DNA of 64,000 nucleotides from Hydrangea macrophylla (Eukaryota; Streptophyta; Magnoliopsida; Cornales; Hydrangeaceae): contig CM066998.1 in NCBI GenBank assembly GCA_033977485.1, forward strand, positions 27,157,501-27,221,500. Reading direction: 5' to 3'. Position 1 is the stretch's first letter; every line of letters starts with the position of its first letter. Under the pieces are notes generated by a model that did no database searches, was not told the DNA's origin, and saw only the letters and a program-made list of their open reading frames with translations. Position numbers and translations under genes: made by a program. Shown here piece by piece: positions 41,292 to 53,847 of the stretch.

Positions 41292-41635
41292 ATGGGAGGA
41301 GGATTTAGAGTGCTGCATCTTGTCAGGCCCTTTCTCTCATTTCTGCCTGAAGTTCAGAGCGCTGACCGGAAGATTCCATTCAGAGAGAAGGTCATATACA
41401 CCGTTATCTCTCTATTCATCTTTCTGGTATGCAGTCAACTCCCTCTATATGGCATACACTCGACGACAGGTGCAGACCCTTTCTATTGGATGCGTGTTAT
41501 CCTTGCCTCAAATCGTGGAACTGTTATGGAGCTCGGGATTACCCCAATTGTGACTTCTGGATTGGTGATGCAACTCCTAGCTGGGTCAAAGATCATTGAA
41601 GTAGACAACAGTGTGCGAGAGGATCGTGCACTCTT
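41292..41635 (+). CDS. SEC61A: SEC61A coding exon 1
   Basis: From the ATG in ACAATGGGAGGAGG to a phase-2 end before GTAAGT. Covers the N-terminal helix, plug region and helix 2 (residues 1-114 and part of Leu115). Confidence 0.96.
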
Positions 41636-44600
41636 GTAAGTACCTTTTTTTGTCGATTTGTCCTTCCTGACCTCTCTCAAGCCTTTCAACGTTCGTTTAT
41701 ACACTATTTGCCTTATGTAACACGTTGGAGACATTTCTATTCATAAGTGACTGTCTATTGTTAGTTAGTAAGAACCCGAAACTTATACTGCAGGAGTTGC
41801 TGTTTTATGTTTTAAATGTTCATTTTTCTTGTTTCCTTTTTCTAAAATTAAAAAATGAAAAATTAAAATTGTCAGTAGAAATTCTGGGTGATGTCTGATT
41901 GGACTTGTTCATGTGTTGTTTAAGACGTGGTTGCAATCACTTCGCAAACGTGCTTCTGGGGCAAAGCACAAATATTAGCTTGTTTGGATTAATCTTATGA
42001 AGCACGTTAGAGTTTCAAAAACACGTTTTATATGAAGCAGGTCCAGAGGTGTTTCAGCTCACACGTGATGCATTAAGCAGATTGAACTTTTAATGAAATT
42101 TCTTAATTTTCATGATGCCCTTGTGATTCGGGCTTCGGCTTCTGGTTTTGCCTAAACTCAAAAGTCAGAGCTAATTCAAAAGGGCCCTAATCCGTTGAGC
42201 TGAATGGAATTGTTTTATTCTGTCTACAATCTGTGAATAACAAGGCAACCATGTAGGGAGTCTTCTGCACTGGCTTTTATTAATTTAGAGGTTTGGAACA
42301 TTTTTGTTCCATGTGATTTGGGCTTCGGCTTCTACTTTTGCCTAAACTCAAAAGTCAGAGCTAATTCAAAAGGGCCCGAATCCGTTGAGCTGTATGGAAT
42401 TGTTTTATTTTTGTCTACAATCTGTGAATAACAAGGCAGGCATGTAGGGAGACTTCTTCACTGGCTTTTATTAATTTTCTCTGTTTGGAACATTTTTGTT
42501 CCTGTGAAGGTCAAATTTCTTTGGGCTTTACCACTTTAGGAGGGTTTCTGTACAGTGCATGCATCTTAATATTTGATTGCAGTACATGCATTTGCATTTT
42601 TACCTTGAATTACGTGCAGTTTTTTTTTTAAAAAATTGTTTTTATTTATATATATATATACATATATATTTTATGATTGGACAGATTCATCATTATCCTT
42701 TAATGCCAATTTCAATTTTTTGTGAATTGTGAAGCTACTTCTGAAATGTTTCTATCTTTGCCATCCTTCCCAGAAATGGTGCCCAGAAGTTGTTGGGAAT
42801 CCTGATTGCCATTGGTGAGGCTGTTGCATATGTTCTGTCAGGCATGTATGGTAGTGTGGGCCAGCTTGGTGTTGGGAATGCCATTCTCATAATAGTTCAA
42901 CTTTGCTTTGCTGGTATAATTGTTATATGCTTAGATGAACTTCTCCAGAAGGGATATGGTCTAGGCTCTGGAATTTCCTTATTCATAGCGACCAATATCT
43001 GGTAAGACACTGATTCCTCTGCATTGTAAATGTCACGGCTGTATGCTTTGGGGCTTATGCCCTGTCTGGCCAGTCTGGAATCACTTCTCAAGGGTTTGTT
43101 TGTTCCCAAACTTACTTCTGGGACCCAAAATACATGTATTAGCATGTTATGTAGATCCCCACAACACGTTTTGGCAGACGAAGCTCTAGAGGTGCTTTCA
43201 GCCGAAACGTGATGCAGTATCATATTCTTATTTCCCACCAATCCAAGCGGGTCTTTAATATTCTAGTTTTTTGTCGGTTTTGCAGTGAAAGTATTATTTG
43301 GAAAGCATTTAGTCCCACAACTATCAACAGTGGGCGTGGAGCTGAATTTGAGGGTGCTGTTATTGCTTTGTTCCATTTATTGATAACAAGGACTGACAAG
43401 GTTCGAGCTCTACGGGAGGCTTTCTATCGGCAGAATCTTCCAAATGTGACTAATCTGCTAGCCACGGTCTTGATCTTTTTAATTGTCATCTACTTCCAAG
43501 GTTTCCGTGTGGTTTTGCCTGTGAGATCGAAAAATGCACGTGGGCAGCAAGGCTCTTACCCGATTAAGCTATTCTACACCTCTAACATGCCCATCATCCT
43601 CCAGTCTGCCCTTGTATCCAACCTTTATTTCATCTCCCAGGTATTAGAGCTTTACACCTCAGGTGGATTCACGAGTTGATTCATACAGATTCGATTCAAG
43701 TTTGAGACTAGTCGATTTGATTCATAATTCACGACTCATAATTTTGAAATTCGAAGTTTTTTAGTTTCTAGTAATAGGTCGAAATTTCTACATTTTGAGC
43801 CTTGATAATTTGTGAAACAGTGTCGAATTGTTGTTTTGTTTATTTTTAGCAATGTGCATGTGTTTTTATATCTATACAGTATATATGTGTATTTTCTCAA
43901 AACAAGTGTATCGCGTTGATTAACGATTTGACAACCATGCTTGTTGATACTGTTGCGAGCAGACTAATTGACCTATCTTTATCTACAGCTGCTACACAGG
44001 AGGTACAGTGGGAATTTCCTTGTGAATCTACTAGGCAAGTGGCAGGAATCTGAATATTCAGGCCAGTCTGTCCCAGTTGGTGGACTTGCCTACTATGTCA
44101 CTGCACCATCAAGGTAACAGTTTTTTCCCCACCATTTCCTAGAAGTTTGATATTTGTTTGCTTTTGTATCAAGGGGGGCGCTATATGGACTTATATGGGT
44201 TACTTTTAGGCTTTCTTCTCTGTTTAACTAATTTCTGGTGTTTCTTTTCAATTCGATCACATACCAGCCTGGCGGATATGGCAGCCAATCCCTTCCATGC
44301 TCTTTTCTACTTGGTGTTTATGCTGTCAGCCTGTGCACTGTTCTCAAAGACTTGGATTGAAGTTTCTGGATCATCTGCCAGAGATGTGGCCAAACAGCTT
44401 AAGGTAATCCCAGATAGGAGCTTTTAGTTTTTTATCATGCATATTTTGTCATGATTTCATGTGTTCCAATGAAGTAAAGAAAGATTAGGAGATATACCTG
44501 CTGGTCTGGAATAGAAAAATGTACGCTCAACATGGGTCAAATGTTAATTTTATGGTTTCAGTTATTACTTTGGTATATAGCTGGGGGCAACTTTTTTCTA

Positions 44601-45185
44601 TTTGTTGGTCTTTGATGGTGATGGGGTGACCCGACCTTTGGACAGTATGGTTTGGATGCATGGCTATTTTTATATGCAGGTTAATTTTCACTAATTTAAG
44701 ACTAATGTAAGATCCCAGAACCTTTGAATTATTGAGCTTAGTAGTGGTTTAGGAGATGTGGATGTGACGCAAACTGGAATCACGACAGGTGTGAATTTTC
44801 CCGAGCTTCACACATGATATGAGATAATGAGTGCTGTGTCAAGTGTCAGCTATCTGATGTTTTCAGTTCCCTGTAGGTTTCGACTGTTCCAAGTTTTTGC
44901 CTAATACTTTTTCTGTTTCTGGGCTGCAAAATTTTCCTTTTGTTTACTAGCTCTAGTCTTTTCGACATTGTGTCCTGCTTTATGAAGGTAAAGCTTGAAT
45001 GCTGCAACCTCACACTATCAGAATTCCTTTTGGGGTTGTATAAAATGCTTAGCCTTTGGATTGTCCTTACTTCTTATGTTTTGTTATGCTGCAAGTGCGA
45101 CCATTAAATGTCAAAGGGGACAGGTTCTCAGTCCGCTGTGAATTTTGTGATTAAAAGTGCTTGTGTTACTGGTGATGAAGATGTT

Positions 45186-45230
<45 letters not shown>

Positions 45231-46273
45231 TTATATGTATATATTGCTAAATTGGTGGAAATATTAATAGATGTAGTGGGGGAATATTTGAAGTAGCCAA
45301 GCGGTAGTAGTAGTAGCATTTTTATTTGATTGCTTTACATAATTTGAATTGCTGAAAACCTGGTGACTTCTTGATTGGAGGAGGCATATATCAAAGTCCA
45401 AAGTTCTCTCTCAATTCCCCTTCATAATCTTTCATACAGTATTCTTAACCTTGCAATTTGTGAACGAGTAAGGAGCCATGCCTTTTTTGTAAGTTGCAAA
45501 ATTTTCCAAGTTTAGAAGATATATGTCGACTTTGCAGCACTAAATTGGTAATAGTTGTACTTTAACGGGCTCTTTGATTATGAACTTTAGGCTCTGTTTT
45601 GTTCATGGATTTAGTATGAAAAGAAAAAAAGAGGACATAAAGTGAAAACTCTTTTTATGTGTTTGGTTAATAAGAAAACAATGGAGGACTGAGGAAGGAA
45701 AAGTAAATAGGTAGGCAAATAAATTAAACATTTTGAATCTTATGAGTCAATTCCTTTCCTCTTTGTATTGTTCCTACTATTATGTTTTGAAAATTTAATT
45801 TTTAAGGTTATATAAGCATGGAGGTAAACACTAGAGAAAATGCTAGGAATTTTTTTTTTCTTCTCGCTTTCCGTTCCCTCTTCTTTTCCTTCTCTAAATC
45901 TACAAGCCAAGCGGATCCTTAAAAGTATGGGCACAAATTGACTGATGGGACTCCTTTACTTGGGAATGGGGATTGCGTATAGATTTTTCACTTTGAGTTT
46001 TTAATTGTTTATTGTTGTATAATGCTTGTTCAGGAGCAACAAATGGTGATGCCCGGACACCGTGATTCGAATTTACAGAAAGAACTGAATCGCTATATTC
46101 CCACTGCGGCTGCCTTTGGAGGAATTTGCATTGGGGCTTTGACTGTATTGGCAGATTTCATGGGAGCAATTGGCTCAGGCACTGGTATTTTACTTGCGGT
46201 TACGATCATATATCAGTATTTCGAGACATTCGAGAAAGAAAAGGCGAGTGAACTAGGTTTCTTCGGCTTTTAA
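41292..46273 (+). CDS. SEC61A: Protein transport protein Sec61 subunit alpha, six coding exons
   Basis: Pore-forming subunit of the ER translocon, with Sec61 beta and gamma. It passes nascent secretory proteins into the lumen and membrane segments sideways into the bilayer. Coding exons: 41292-41635, 42774-43001, 43286-43640, 43989-44113, 44268-44403, 46034-46273. They sum to 1428 nt, 475 residues plus TAA, the normal plant length; all junctions are GT-AG and in frame. It starts [20 protein letters not shown]. Recognisable blocks: [107 protein letters not shown], and the C-terminus [13 protein letters not shown]. Ten membrane helices are expected. The introns hold only small repeats. Confidence 0.97.
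42127..42493 (+). repeat. Tandem duplication in SEC61A intron 1
   Basis: Two units of about 180 bp (about 42127-42305 and 42316-42493) sharing GGGCTTCGGCTTCT, CTAAACTCAAAAGTCAGAGC and CAATCTGTGAATAACAAGGC. Few differences, so recent. Confidence 0.88.
42774..43001 (+). CDS. SEC61A: SEC61A coding exon 2
   Basis: After CCTTCCCAG. Codes [14 protein letters not shown] through SLFIATNI. Ends before GTAAGA. Confidence 0.96.
43286..43640 (+). CDS. SEC61A: SEC61A coding exon 3
   Basis: After GGTTTTGCAG. Codes [19 protein letters not shown] through NLYFISQ, including the ribosome-facing loop [17 protein letters not shown]. Ends before GTATTA. Confidence 0.96.
43989..44113 (+). CDS. SEC61A: SEC61A coding exon 4
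   Basis: After TTATCTACAG. Codes [20 protein letters not shown] through YYVTAPS. Ends before GTAACA. Confidence 0.95.
44268..44403 (+). CDS. SEC61A: SEC61A coding exon 5
   Basis: After ACATACCAG. Codes [19 protein letters not shown] through ARDVAKQLK. Ends before GTAATC. Confidence 0.95.
45194..45235. repeat. (TG)n microsatellite in SEC61A intron 5
   Basis: About 14 TG units flanked by TATA-rich DNA. The rest of intron 5 (44404-46033) shows no element. Confidence 0.9.
46034..46273 (+). CDS. SEC61A: SEC61A coding exon 6
   Basis: After GCTTGTTCAG. Codes [20 protein letters not shown] to GFFGF and TAA. Confidence 0.96.
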   Translation, partial: EQQMVMPGHRDSNLQKELNRYIPTAAAFGGICIGALTVLADFMGAIGSGTGILLAVTIIYQYFETFEKEKASELGFFGF

Positions 46274-47700
46274 GAAGTTGAAAAAGTGGTCTCCCGGAAA
46301 AATAGTCGGCGGTGGTGATAACAAGAAACACGGCAGTTTTGTTAGCATCCGGTGGATAGAGAGAGATCGAGATTGGGATACATCACTTTTAAAATGTTAA
46401 CGTGACTTGACTATCTTGTTATTTACTTTGTGAAAACTTAATCTGTTGGAGGACAAATTGGTGCAGAGGCACATTCAGCGAAAGAAAGCAAATTTTTTTC
46501 CCAAAAATTTCCTTTACATTTGACTTTTATTACAGAAGGTACTACCTGCTAACTACCCTAATATAACTTGGTAAAAATTACACATTCAGACAAGTAGTTG
46601 TAATTGAATATTCATTCAGTCTACTGAAATTGTTTCTATTTGTTGGTGGTGTTCAGGTTTATGAAGCAACTCCTTGTCTGAATGATGTAAATCTGTACAC
46701 CTTTTTTGTCCCTCACCGCACATACATTTCAGAGCTATAAATGGGATATCCATACATCTGTATATTTTTCTTAGAACTTTCTTTGAAGTAATGGGTTTCT
46801 TGGAATTTGATAAAAATTAAAATTAAGTACTCAATTTTGACTGCTGAAAATACCAAGGCATTGAATTTACAGTGCTGGGAATAACATTTTACTTAAAAGT
46901 TTTCGGTAGGTTTTGGACTATTTATTTCAGTAAAGTACCAAGCCTTTTTACATTAGCTGACAAAAAAAAAAAAAAAAAATAGACAAGTGCTAAATTTTTT
47001 TAGCCCTTGGGTTGTCAAACATGTCCTTTTGTTTATACACAAAATATGTATTTTTTACATATTTGTTAGATCATTTGGTACAAGGATAATTTGGGCAATT
47101 TAATCAAATGTTGAAACTTGGTAGGTGATGGAAAGATTTTCATCACATTTTGACTAACATAAATCTGGTCTAACTAAATTAACATTTGTACCCCAACATA
47201 ACTAGACCGATTAAAAATGTGGCCGAGTTCATAGGCAGCTTGTGAGAGATGAATAATATATAGTCCCAAGTTAGAAGTGATAGGCCAGGGAAGCCTAAAG
47301 TGAATGGAAGCCCATGTAGTTGTGTTTCTCTAGCTGGAAAAATACACGTGGCAACAAAGGAGTGGTTCATGTATAAAAGCAAAGCTATTTACTCATTTCT
47401 TAGAGTGCCACATGGCGGCAAGAGAAAAAAGTTGGATTTTTATATAATTTATATATATTTTTAAAAATAGCAATATAAATGTTAGTCATTGATACCTCAC
47501 TCTTTTAAAAATTGATTCATCCCTAAATCTTTGTGCAATAATTAGTCTCTAATTATAATTATAAATTAGAGATTAGTTCTTTCTTCCAAATCTGTGTCGT
47601 GTTTATAAACAAAATTGCCTTTGCCATTATATCTATAAATATATATACATAGTAATGTAGTAGTCACTCTACGTGACACTCTTAATATAATGAGCAGTTC
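46274..47700. other. SEC61A 3' UTR and downstream intergenic DNA
   Basis: No gene seen. The 3' UTR probably ends within about 500 bp. 46964-46979 is an A run. CACGTGGC (47346) and TATAAAAGC (47372) look promoter-like, but no reading frame follows. Confidence 0.4.
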
Positions 47701-47701
47701 T

Positions 47702-47858
47702 AGGAAGACTTCCTATTTGGGATTCTCTTCGTCCGAATTTGCCTTCAATAACAAGAAAAACAGTTCCCAATGCACCTACTTTACATTGAAAATTATTTTT
47801 CTTGCAATTTATGACAAATTCGGATTAAAAGAGTCTCAAATAGGAACCTCTCCAATTT
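47702..47858. mobile_element. Hairpin MITE
   Basis: GAAGACTTCCTATTTGGGAT...GTCCGAATTTG and CAAATTCGGATTAAAAGAG...AATAGGAACCTC are about 40-bp imperfect inverted repeats around a 70-bp core. Confidence 0.7.
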
Positions 47859-48071
47859 TGTCCTAATATAATTGATCTGCCACGTGGCAAACCTAAAGAC
47901 CTACTCTCTATATAGATATATAGATATACATTATATACATCACATGTATAAAAAATCAAATAACATAACCGCCAATCCTGGCCATAAATTGAACCAATCC
48001 CACTCTTTTTCTATACTGGCTTTCAACATTCCCACAATCCCACCTTTTACCTTTAGGAAAAAAAAAAAAAG

Positions 48072-48236
48072 AGTAATATTTGGGGCACTAACAACTTTCA
48101 CTAACACTTACTAACACACTCTATCTCTCTCCTAGTGGCACTGTGGGCTCCGCAATGGACCCCGCAGTACCACTAGGAGAGAGATAGAGTGTGTTAGTAA
48201 GTGTTAGTGGAAGTTGTTAGTGCCCCTAACATTGCC
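48072..48236. mobile_element. Near-perfect hairpin MITE
   Basis: Arms from GGGGCACTAACAACTT(T/C)CAC to CTCTCTCCTAGTGG(C/T)ACTG pair over more than 60 bp with two mismatches (48082-48143 with 48165-48226). Outer bases G(T/C)AAT.TT extend the match. The loop is about 20 bp. Confidence 0.85.
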
Positions 48237-48523
48237 AAAAAAAAAAAACTGCATCAAAATCTCCACTGTCCCACGTGGGCCACATATCTCTCTCTCTCTC
48301 CTCTAAAACAGTATATTGTATAGCATTCGCAATAATTCTACAGAGAGAAGAGTATTTCAGAAGTTCTTTTCTTGGATTTCTTGAAATTAAAGTTGGAACT
48401 GTGTAAGAATTTTTTATTTTTTATTTTGTCTGAAATGCATTTCCCTCTGATTGAACATTTATGCCCAATCTGTCACTTCTTAGAGCTTTTGTTGTGTATC
48501 CATGGAGTTTTCCATCTAGGTAT
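48237..48523 (+). other. Possible leader or first exon interrupted by the Copia insertion
   Basis: CT-rich tract, then AATAATTCTACAGAGAGAAG and T-rich sequence with short open stretches, up to the GGTAT duplication. After the Copia element the sequence continues GGTATTTAC and looks intronic. Weak. Confidence 0.2.
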
Positions 48524-49378
48524 TGTTGCTGCAGAAAGTAAAAGGAACAATTTTATCAATATCAGTAGCCTTTGACGTTTTTCTTGGGATGAGTCGCGGA
48601 CTTAGTTGCTCTCTTTAAGACGCTTCGCGGCTCTGCCCAAGTTGTGCAAGCAGTTCGGATGAAGGCCACGACGTCCCCAGGATAAAGCAGCCCAGAAATC
48701 GCCTCTGTCTCGAAAATCCTTGCACGGAGGAAGATCGGAAAACCCACCCCCTTTCAGAAATTGTTGCTCAAAAACTATATATAGAAAATAATTTTTGTAA
48801 CTCTTTTTCTCTCTGTAAAACTGTGTGTATATCTTTTATGAGAGCAGTTTGTGTACATATATATAGAATATATTCTGAACGTTGGGAAATTCTGAACGTT
48901 GGGAAAGCTAACGTTGCAGAACGTTGAGAGAACTCTGGGAACGTTGGAGAAAAAAAAACGTGGAGGAGTTGTTTTGGGAGACTTGGTACCCAACTGAAAA
49001 TAAACTCTTTATAATTAAAAAAAATTATTTTTCAAATAAATTTTCTATAAAAAGATATATATAGGAGTAGTACCACATCCACACCCAAGCCCAAGCCCGG
49101 CCCGGAACGGAGCGGCGGCGGCGCGCGTGTGTGTGTTTTGTGGTAAACCCAATTGGGCCTAGGTCCTCCCCCTTCACAAAACTTGGTACCCCCAAGGGGC
49201 CCAACCCTTACTCCAACCTCCACTTATATATGTCCTTCCCACTTCCTCTAATTTTCCTATGTGGGACAAGCAAAATATTATTTGGGTTAGTTTGTGAATA
49301 AGACTAAACTCAAAATCAAATTTCAAAGTTTTTCCCTCAACCTTTCCCTCCAAATTTTAAAAATACACTTTTTCAACA
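48524..49378 (-). repeat. Copia 3' LTR
   Basis: 855 bp, next to the polypurine tract. Contains a 61-codon open frame (48562-48747) also present in the other LTR, probably incidental. Confidence 0.92.
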
Positions 49379-49936
49379 ACCCCCCACTTGTATTTTAAAA
49401 ATTGATTTAAGATCATTGAGCAACGTATCATAAGACTGTGCATAAGTAAAGGTGTTTTTCAACTTGAACCTTTACGTAGTGATAGTGCTTCCGATTATAC
49501 TAGAGTAACCGTAGTTTTGAACTCTATCTCAGACAACACCACACACACAGTCCTACTAGGGTGAAGTTCAAAAACTAGCACTTTATGGCCATGTGCTTAT
49601 ATCCCAGTATAGCGAATGATCTAGAGAATTTGCCCAAAATTTCATAGGAAGCGGCCTCACTTCCACATTCGCCTAGGTGAGTCCAACAAGGATACTCCTG
49701 TAGCTAGGTATCCCACTCCAAATGGAGTTTAGATCTTATTAAGAGTTATAAATAGCTCAACCTTCTGTCCTTCAGGATGTCATGCTTTGTAGGGATGGAC
49801 TTGGAGTGTTACCCCCATATATATATATATATATATTAGCATGATTCTACTCATATCACTTCATGACTTGTTATTACCCTTTGAACCTATTTCTTGGGAT
49901 CTCCAGTCTATAGGTTGGGTTACTATCACAAGTGAC

Positions 49937-52900
49937 TCAGCTATCTAAGGGCTTTAGTCCCATCCCTTTCGAGGTTTTACAAACCTTCTCTCGTGCTAGT
50001 CCTTTCGTCAAAGGATCAGCCAAGTTCTCCTCAGACCGTACATAATCCACTCTTACAGAAGAGAGAAACTCTCTAATAGTGCTGTGCTTGCGACGTATTT
50101 GTCGCTTCTTGCCGTTATAGTAACGGTTCTCAATTTTTGCAATAGCCGCGGTACTATCACAGTGGATTAGGACAGCTGGTATCGGTCTCTCCCATAAAGG
50201 GGTATCTGATAGCAGATTTCTCAACCAACCTGTTTCCTCACTAGCTGTAGCTAGTGCTATCATCTCTGACTCCATAGTGGACTGAGCCAATATAGTCTGT
50301 TTCTTAGACTCCCATGAAACTGCGCCTCGAGCAATACAAAAAATGTATCCACTAGTGGCCTTGGAGTCATCTGATAGGGTATTCCAATCAGCATCACTAT
50401 ATCCTTCAAGGACAGCGGGAAACTTCTGATAGTGTAATTTTAGGTTCATCGTCCTTTTTAGGTAACGCATGACCCTTTCAATAGCATGCCAATGCTCCAT
50501 ACTAGGTCTACTAGTAAACCTACATAGTACTCCAACAGCATAAGCTATATCTGGCCTAGTGCAATCAGTAGCATAACGGAGGCTACCAATGATGCTCGCA
50601 TACTCAGTTTGTTTAACACTGTCACCAGTGTTGTTGAACAATTTTACACTAGGGTCATATGGAGTACATGCTGGTTTACAGTTAAAGTAATTGTATTTCT
50701 TTAGAATTTTCTCAATATAATGAGATTGATCTAAAGAAAGTCCCTTTTCGGACCTAGTAATATTAATTCCAAGAATTACACTAGCTTCTCCTAAATCTTT
50801 CATATTAAAGTTGGCACATAAGAAAGATTTAACTTCATTAATGACATGAATATTTGATCCAAAAATAAGTAAGTCATCCACATATAAGCAAATAATAGTG
50901 CAAGTGTTGTTTTCAAATTTGTAATAAATACATTTGTCACTTTCATTTATTTTAAAACCATTTGAGATCACTAAACTATCAAATTTATCATGCCATTGTT
51001 TAGGGGCTTGTTTCAAACCATAAAGAGATTTATCTAATTTGCAAACTTTATTTTCTTGACCAAAAATAATAAAACCTTCAGGTTGGTCCATATAAATCTC
51101 TTCTTCTAATTCACCATTTTAAAAAAGCTATTTTAACATCCATTTGGTGTACTACTAAGTCATGAATAGCAGCTAAAGCAAATAGTACACGAATAGAAGT
51201 AATTCTAGTGACAGGTGAATAAGTATCAAAGAAATCAATATTTTCTCTTTGTCTATAACCCTTAGCTACAAGACGTGCCTTATATTTATCTATCGTGCCA
51301 TCGGGTTTCAATTTCTTTTTAAGAATCCATTTGCAACCTATTGTCTTACAACCAGGTGGAAGATCTACTAAGTGCCAAGTTTTATTTGATTCCAATGATT
51401 CCATTTCATCATTTATAGCTTCTTGCCATAAATCAGCATCTATAGAAGTCAAAGCCTCTTGGAGGGTGTTAGGATCCTCCTCTAAGTTGTAAGTATAAAA
51501 TTCGGTCCCAAAATCTTTCGCGATTCAGGCTCTCTTACTTTTTCTAGGTTCTAGTTCATATTCATTTGGTTCTACTAATCTAGGCATATCATATGATGTT
51601 GAACCCCCACTATTTTTAAATTTAAAAGGAAATTTATTTTCGAAAAAATCCACATCACTAGATTCAATTATAACATGATTCTTTAAGTCATAAAATCTAT
51701 AAGCCTTACTAGTAATAGCATAACCAATAAAAACACATTCATAAGCTCTACTAGATAATTTGGACCTTTTAGGGTCTGGAATTCTAACATATGCCAAACA
51801 ACCCCATGTTCTAAAATAATCCACATTTGGTTTTCTCCTTTTCCAAATTTCATAAGGGGAAATATTAGTTTTAGAGTTAGGAACTCTATTTAATACATGA
51901 CAAACAGTTAATAATATTTCCCCCACCAATGAGAAGCTGCCCCTGAATTTAATAAAATAGCAACTACTAATTCAGTAAAAGTTCTATTTTTTCTTTCAGC
52001 TTTTCCATTCATTTCAGGGGAGTAAGGGGCAGTTTTTTCATGAATGATTCCATTAATTTTATATAAAGCAATAAATTCATCAGAATCATATTCATGACCT
52101 CTGTCACTACGAAATCTTTTAATTTTCCTATTAAATTGATTTTCAATCTCATTGAGGAAAATTTTGAACATGTCAATAGCTTCACTTTTATTTTTCATGA
52201 GATAAACAAATGAATAATTTGAACTATCATCAATAAAAGTAATAAAATACTTTTTTCCATTTCTAGTTAAAATTCCTTCATATTCACAAATGTCTGAATG
52301 AATCAATTCAAGAGGTTCAGATTCCCTAGTGACAGATTTATGTGGTGTTTTAGTGATTTTAGCTTGGCTACAAAATTCACATTTTTCGAATTCATTGAAG
52401 GACAATTGTGGAATATATCCTAAACTACTCATATTTTTCACAAGCCTTTTATTCACATGACATAATCTAGCATGCCAAATATTAAAAGAACACAACATGT
52501 AAGCAGAAGAAGAAACTTTATTAAAATCAACATTTAATTTAAACATGCCCTCAGTTGCATAACCCTTTCCAACAAACACTCCACTCTTAGTCAAAGTAAA
52601 AAGATCAGCCCCAATAGTTTGAGTAAATCCAGCCTTGTTGAGAAGATAGCCCGAAACAAGATTTTTCCTCATTTCTGGAGTGTGCAAGACATCCTTCAAA
52701 ATGACAGTCTTTCCAGAAGTAAACTTCAATTCAACCTCCCCAATACCAGCAACAGTAGTGGTGTGGGAATCACCCAACAGCACTTTCTTGTCCTTAGCTT
52801 CAGAATAGGATTTGAACATGTCACGGTCATAGCAAACATGGCGAGAGGCGCCAGTGTCTACCCACCACCCCTCGGATCCACCAACAATATTGACCTCGGA

Positions 52901-53822
52901 AATCATAGCAACGAGCTGCTCTTCGGCAAGATTTGTTTGGGGAGCAACTCGTCGTTGATTCCTACAGTTTCGAGCCATATGACCTGGTTTACCACAATTG
53001 TAGCAAACAAACAGTCCAGCTTCATTTATTCCTGAGGAGGGTATGTTCCTATTCTGATTTGGTTTCGGATTCTTGTTATTGTTGCGGTTCTTGTTCTGAT
53101 TCCGGTTTTGAAACTTCATGGTTTTTGCAGGTGGTTTCAGAACAACAGAGGCTTTGTTTTTAGAAAAATTTTGAGGTTTCTTGTTGTTGGAAACAACAAG
53201 AACCTGTTCTTTCAAATCTTGTTTTCTTGCCTCCTCCTCAATTTGAAGGCGAGTTATCAAACTTTCCAATGAAAATTCTTTGGTTTTGTGTCTCAAAATA
53301 TTTTTGAAATATTTCCAACTTGGGGGAAGCTTGTCAATAATGACAGCAACTTGAAACTGATCATTTAAATCCATGCCCTCAGAAATTATCTCATGAGCAA
53401 TTTGTTGCAGCTCATGGGATTGAGCTTCAACAGATTTGTCATCCGTCATTTGGTATTTTAAATAACGGCTGACTGCAAATTTCTTTGCTCCAGCTTCTTC
53501 AGTGTCATATTTTTTCTGAAGGGCATCCCAAACTTTTTTTTGCAGAATCACAGTTTGCATAATAGTCATAAAGATTGTCAGAGAGTCCATTCAAAATATA
53601 GTTTTTGCAAAGAAAATCATTTTCATTCCATATGTCAGACTCTCTGATTTGAACAACAGTGGGATTTTCAGAAACAGTGGGTTTTTCAGAAAGACAAACA
53701 GATTGCAATTTTTTCGTAGTTAAGAAAAACATCATTTTCATCCTCCACCATTTAAAGTGAAGGCCCTCAAATTTGAAGGGTTTGTTGAGGTCATGGGTAA
53801 CAGAGAGCATTGAAGATTCCAT
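49937..53822 (-). pseudogene. Copia gag-pol polyprotein with frame breaks
   Basis: Starts at 53822 (MESSMLSVTHDLNKPFKFEG), only 25 bp from the LTR. Gag continues with a frame change near 53.53 kb at an A/T homopolymer; then CCHC knuckle CYNCGKPGHMARNC (about 53010), protease WWVDTGASRHVC (about 52860), integrase zinc finger (HARLCHV...CEFCSQAK) and core residues (HSDICEYEG, FRSDRGHEYDSDEF, PEMNGKAERKNRT). The frame shifts near 51.92 kb, stops near 51.53 kb, resumes with RT (TWHLVDLPPGCKTIGCKWIL) and shifts again near 51.11 kb (AFLKW then stop). A 384-residue frame then carries YVDDLLIFG and RNase H ([20 protein letters not shown]), ending GMGLKPLDS. Copia gene order (integrase before RT) is clear. 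At least four breaks, so it is inactive. Confidence 0.93.
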
Positions 53823-53847
53823 GGCAGATGTAAAAACGTCTTAAAAT

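Noticed and set aside
47340..47390. Promoter with G-box and TATA box of an unseen gene
   Set aside because: CACGTGGC and TATAAAAGC are well spaced, but no coding exon follows in either direction before the next elements.
48562..48747. 61-codon minus-strand frame in both Copia LTRs
   Set aside because: Present in both copies because LTRs are duplicates; lies at the U5 end with no known protein.
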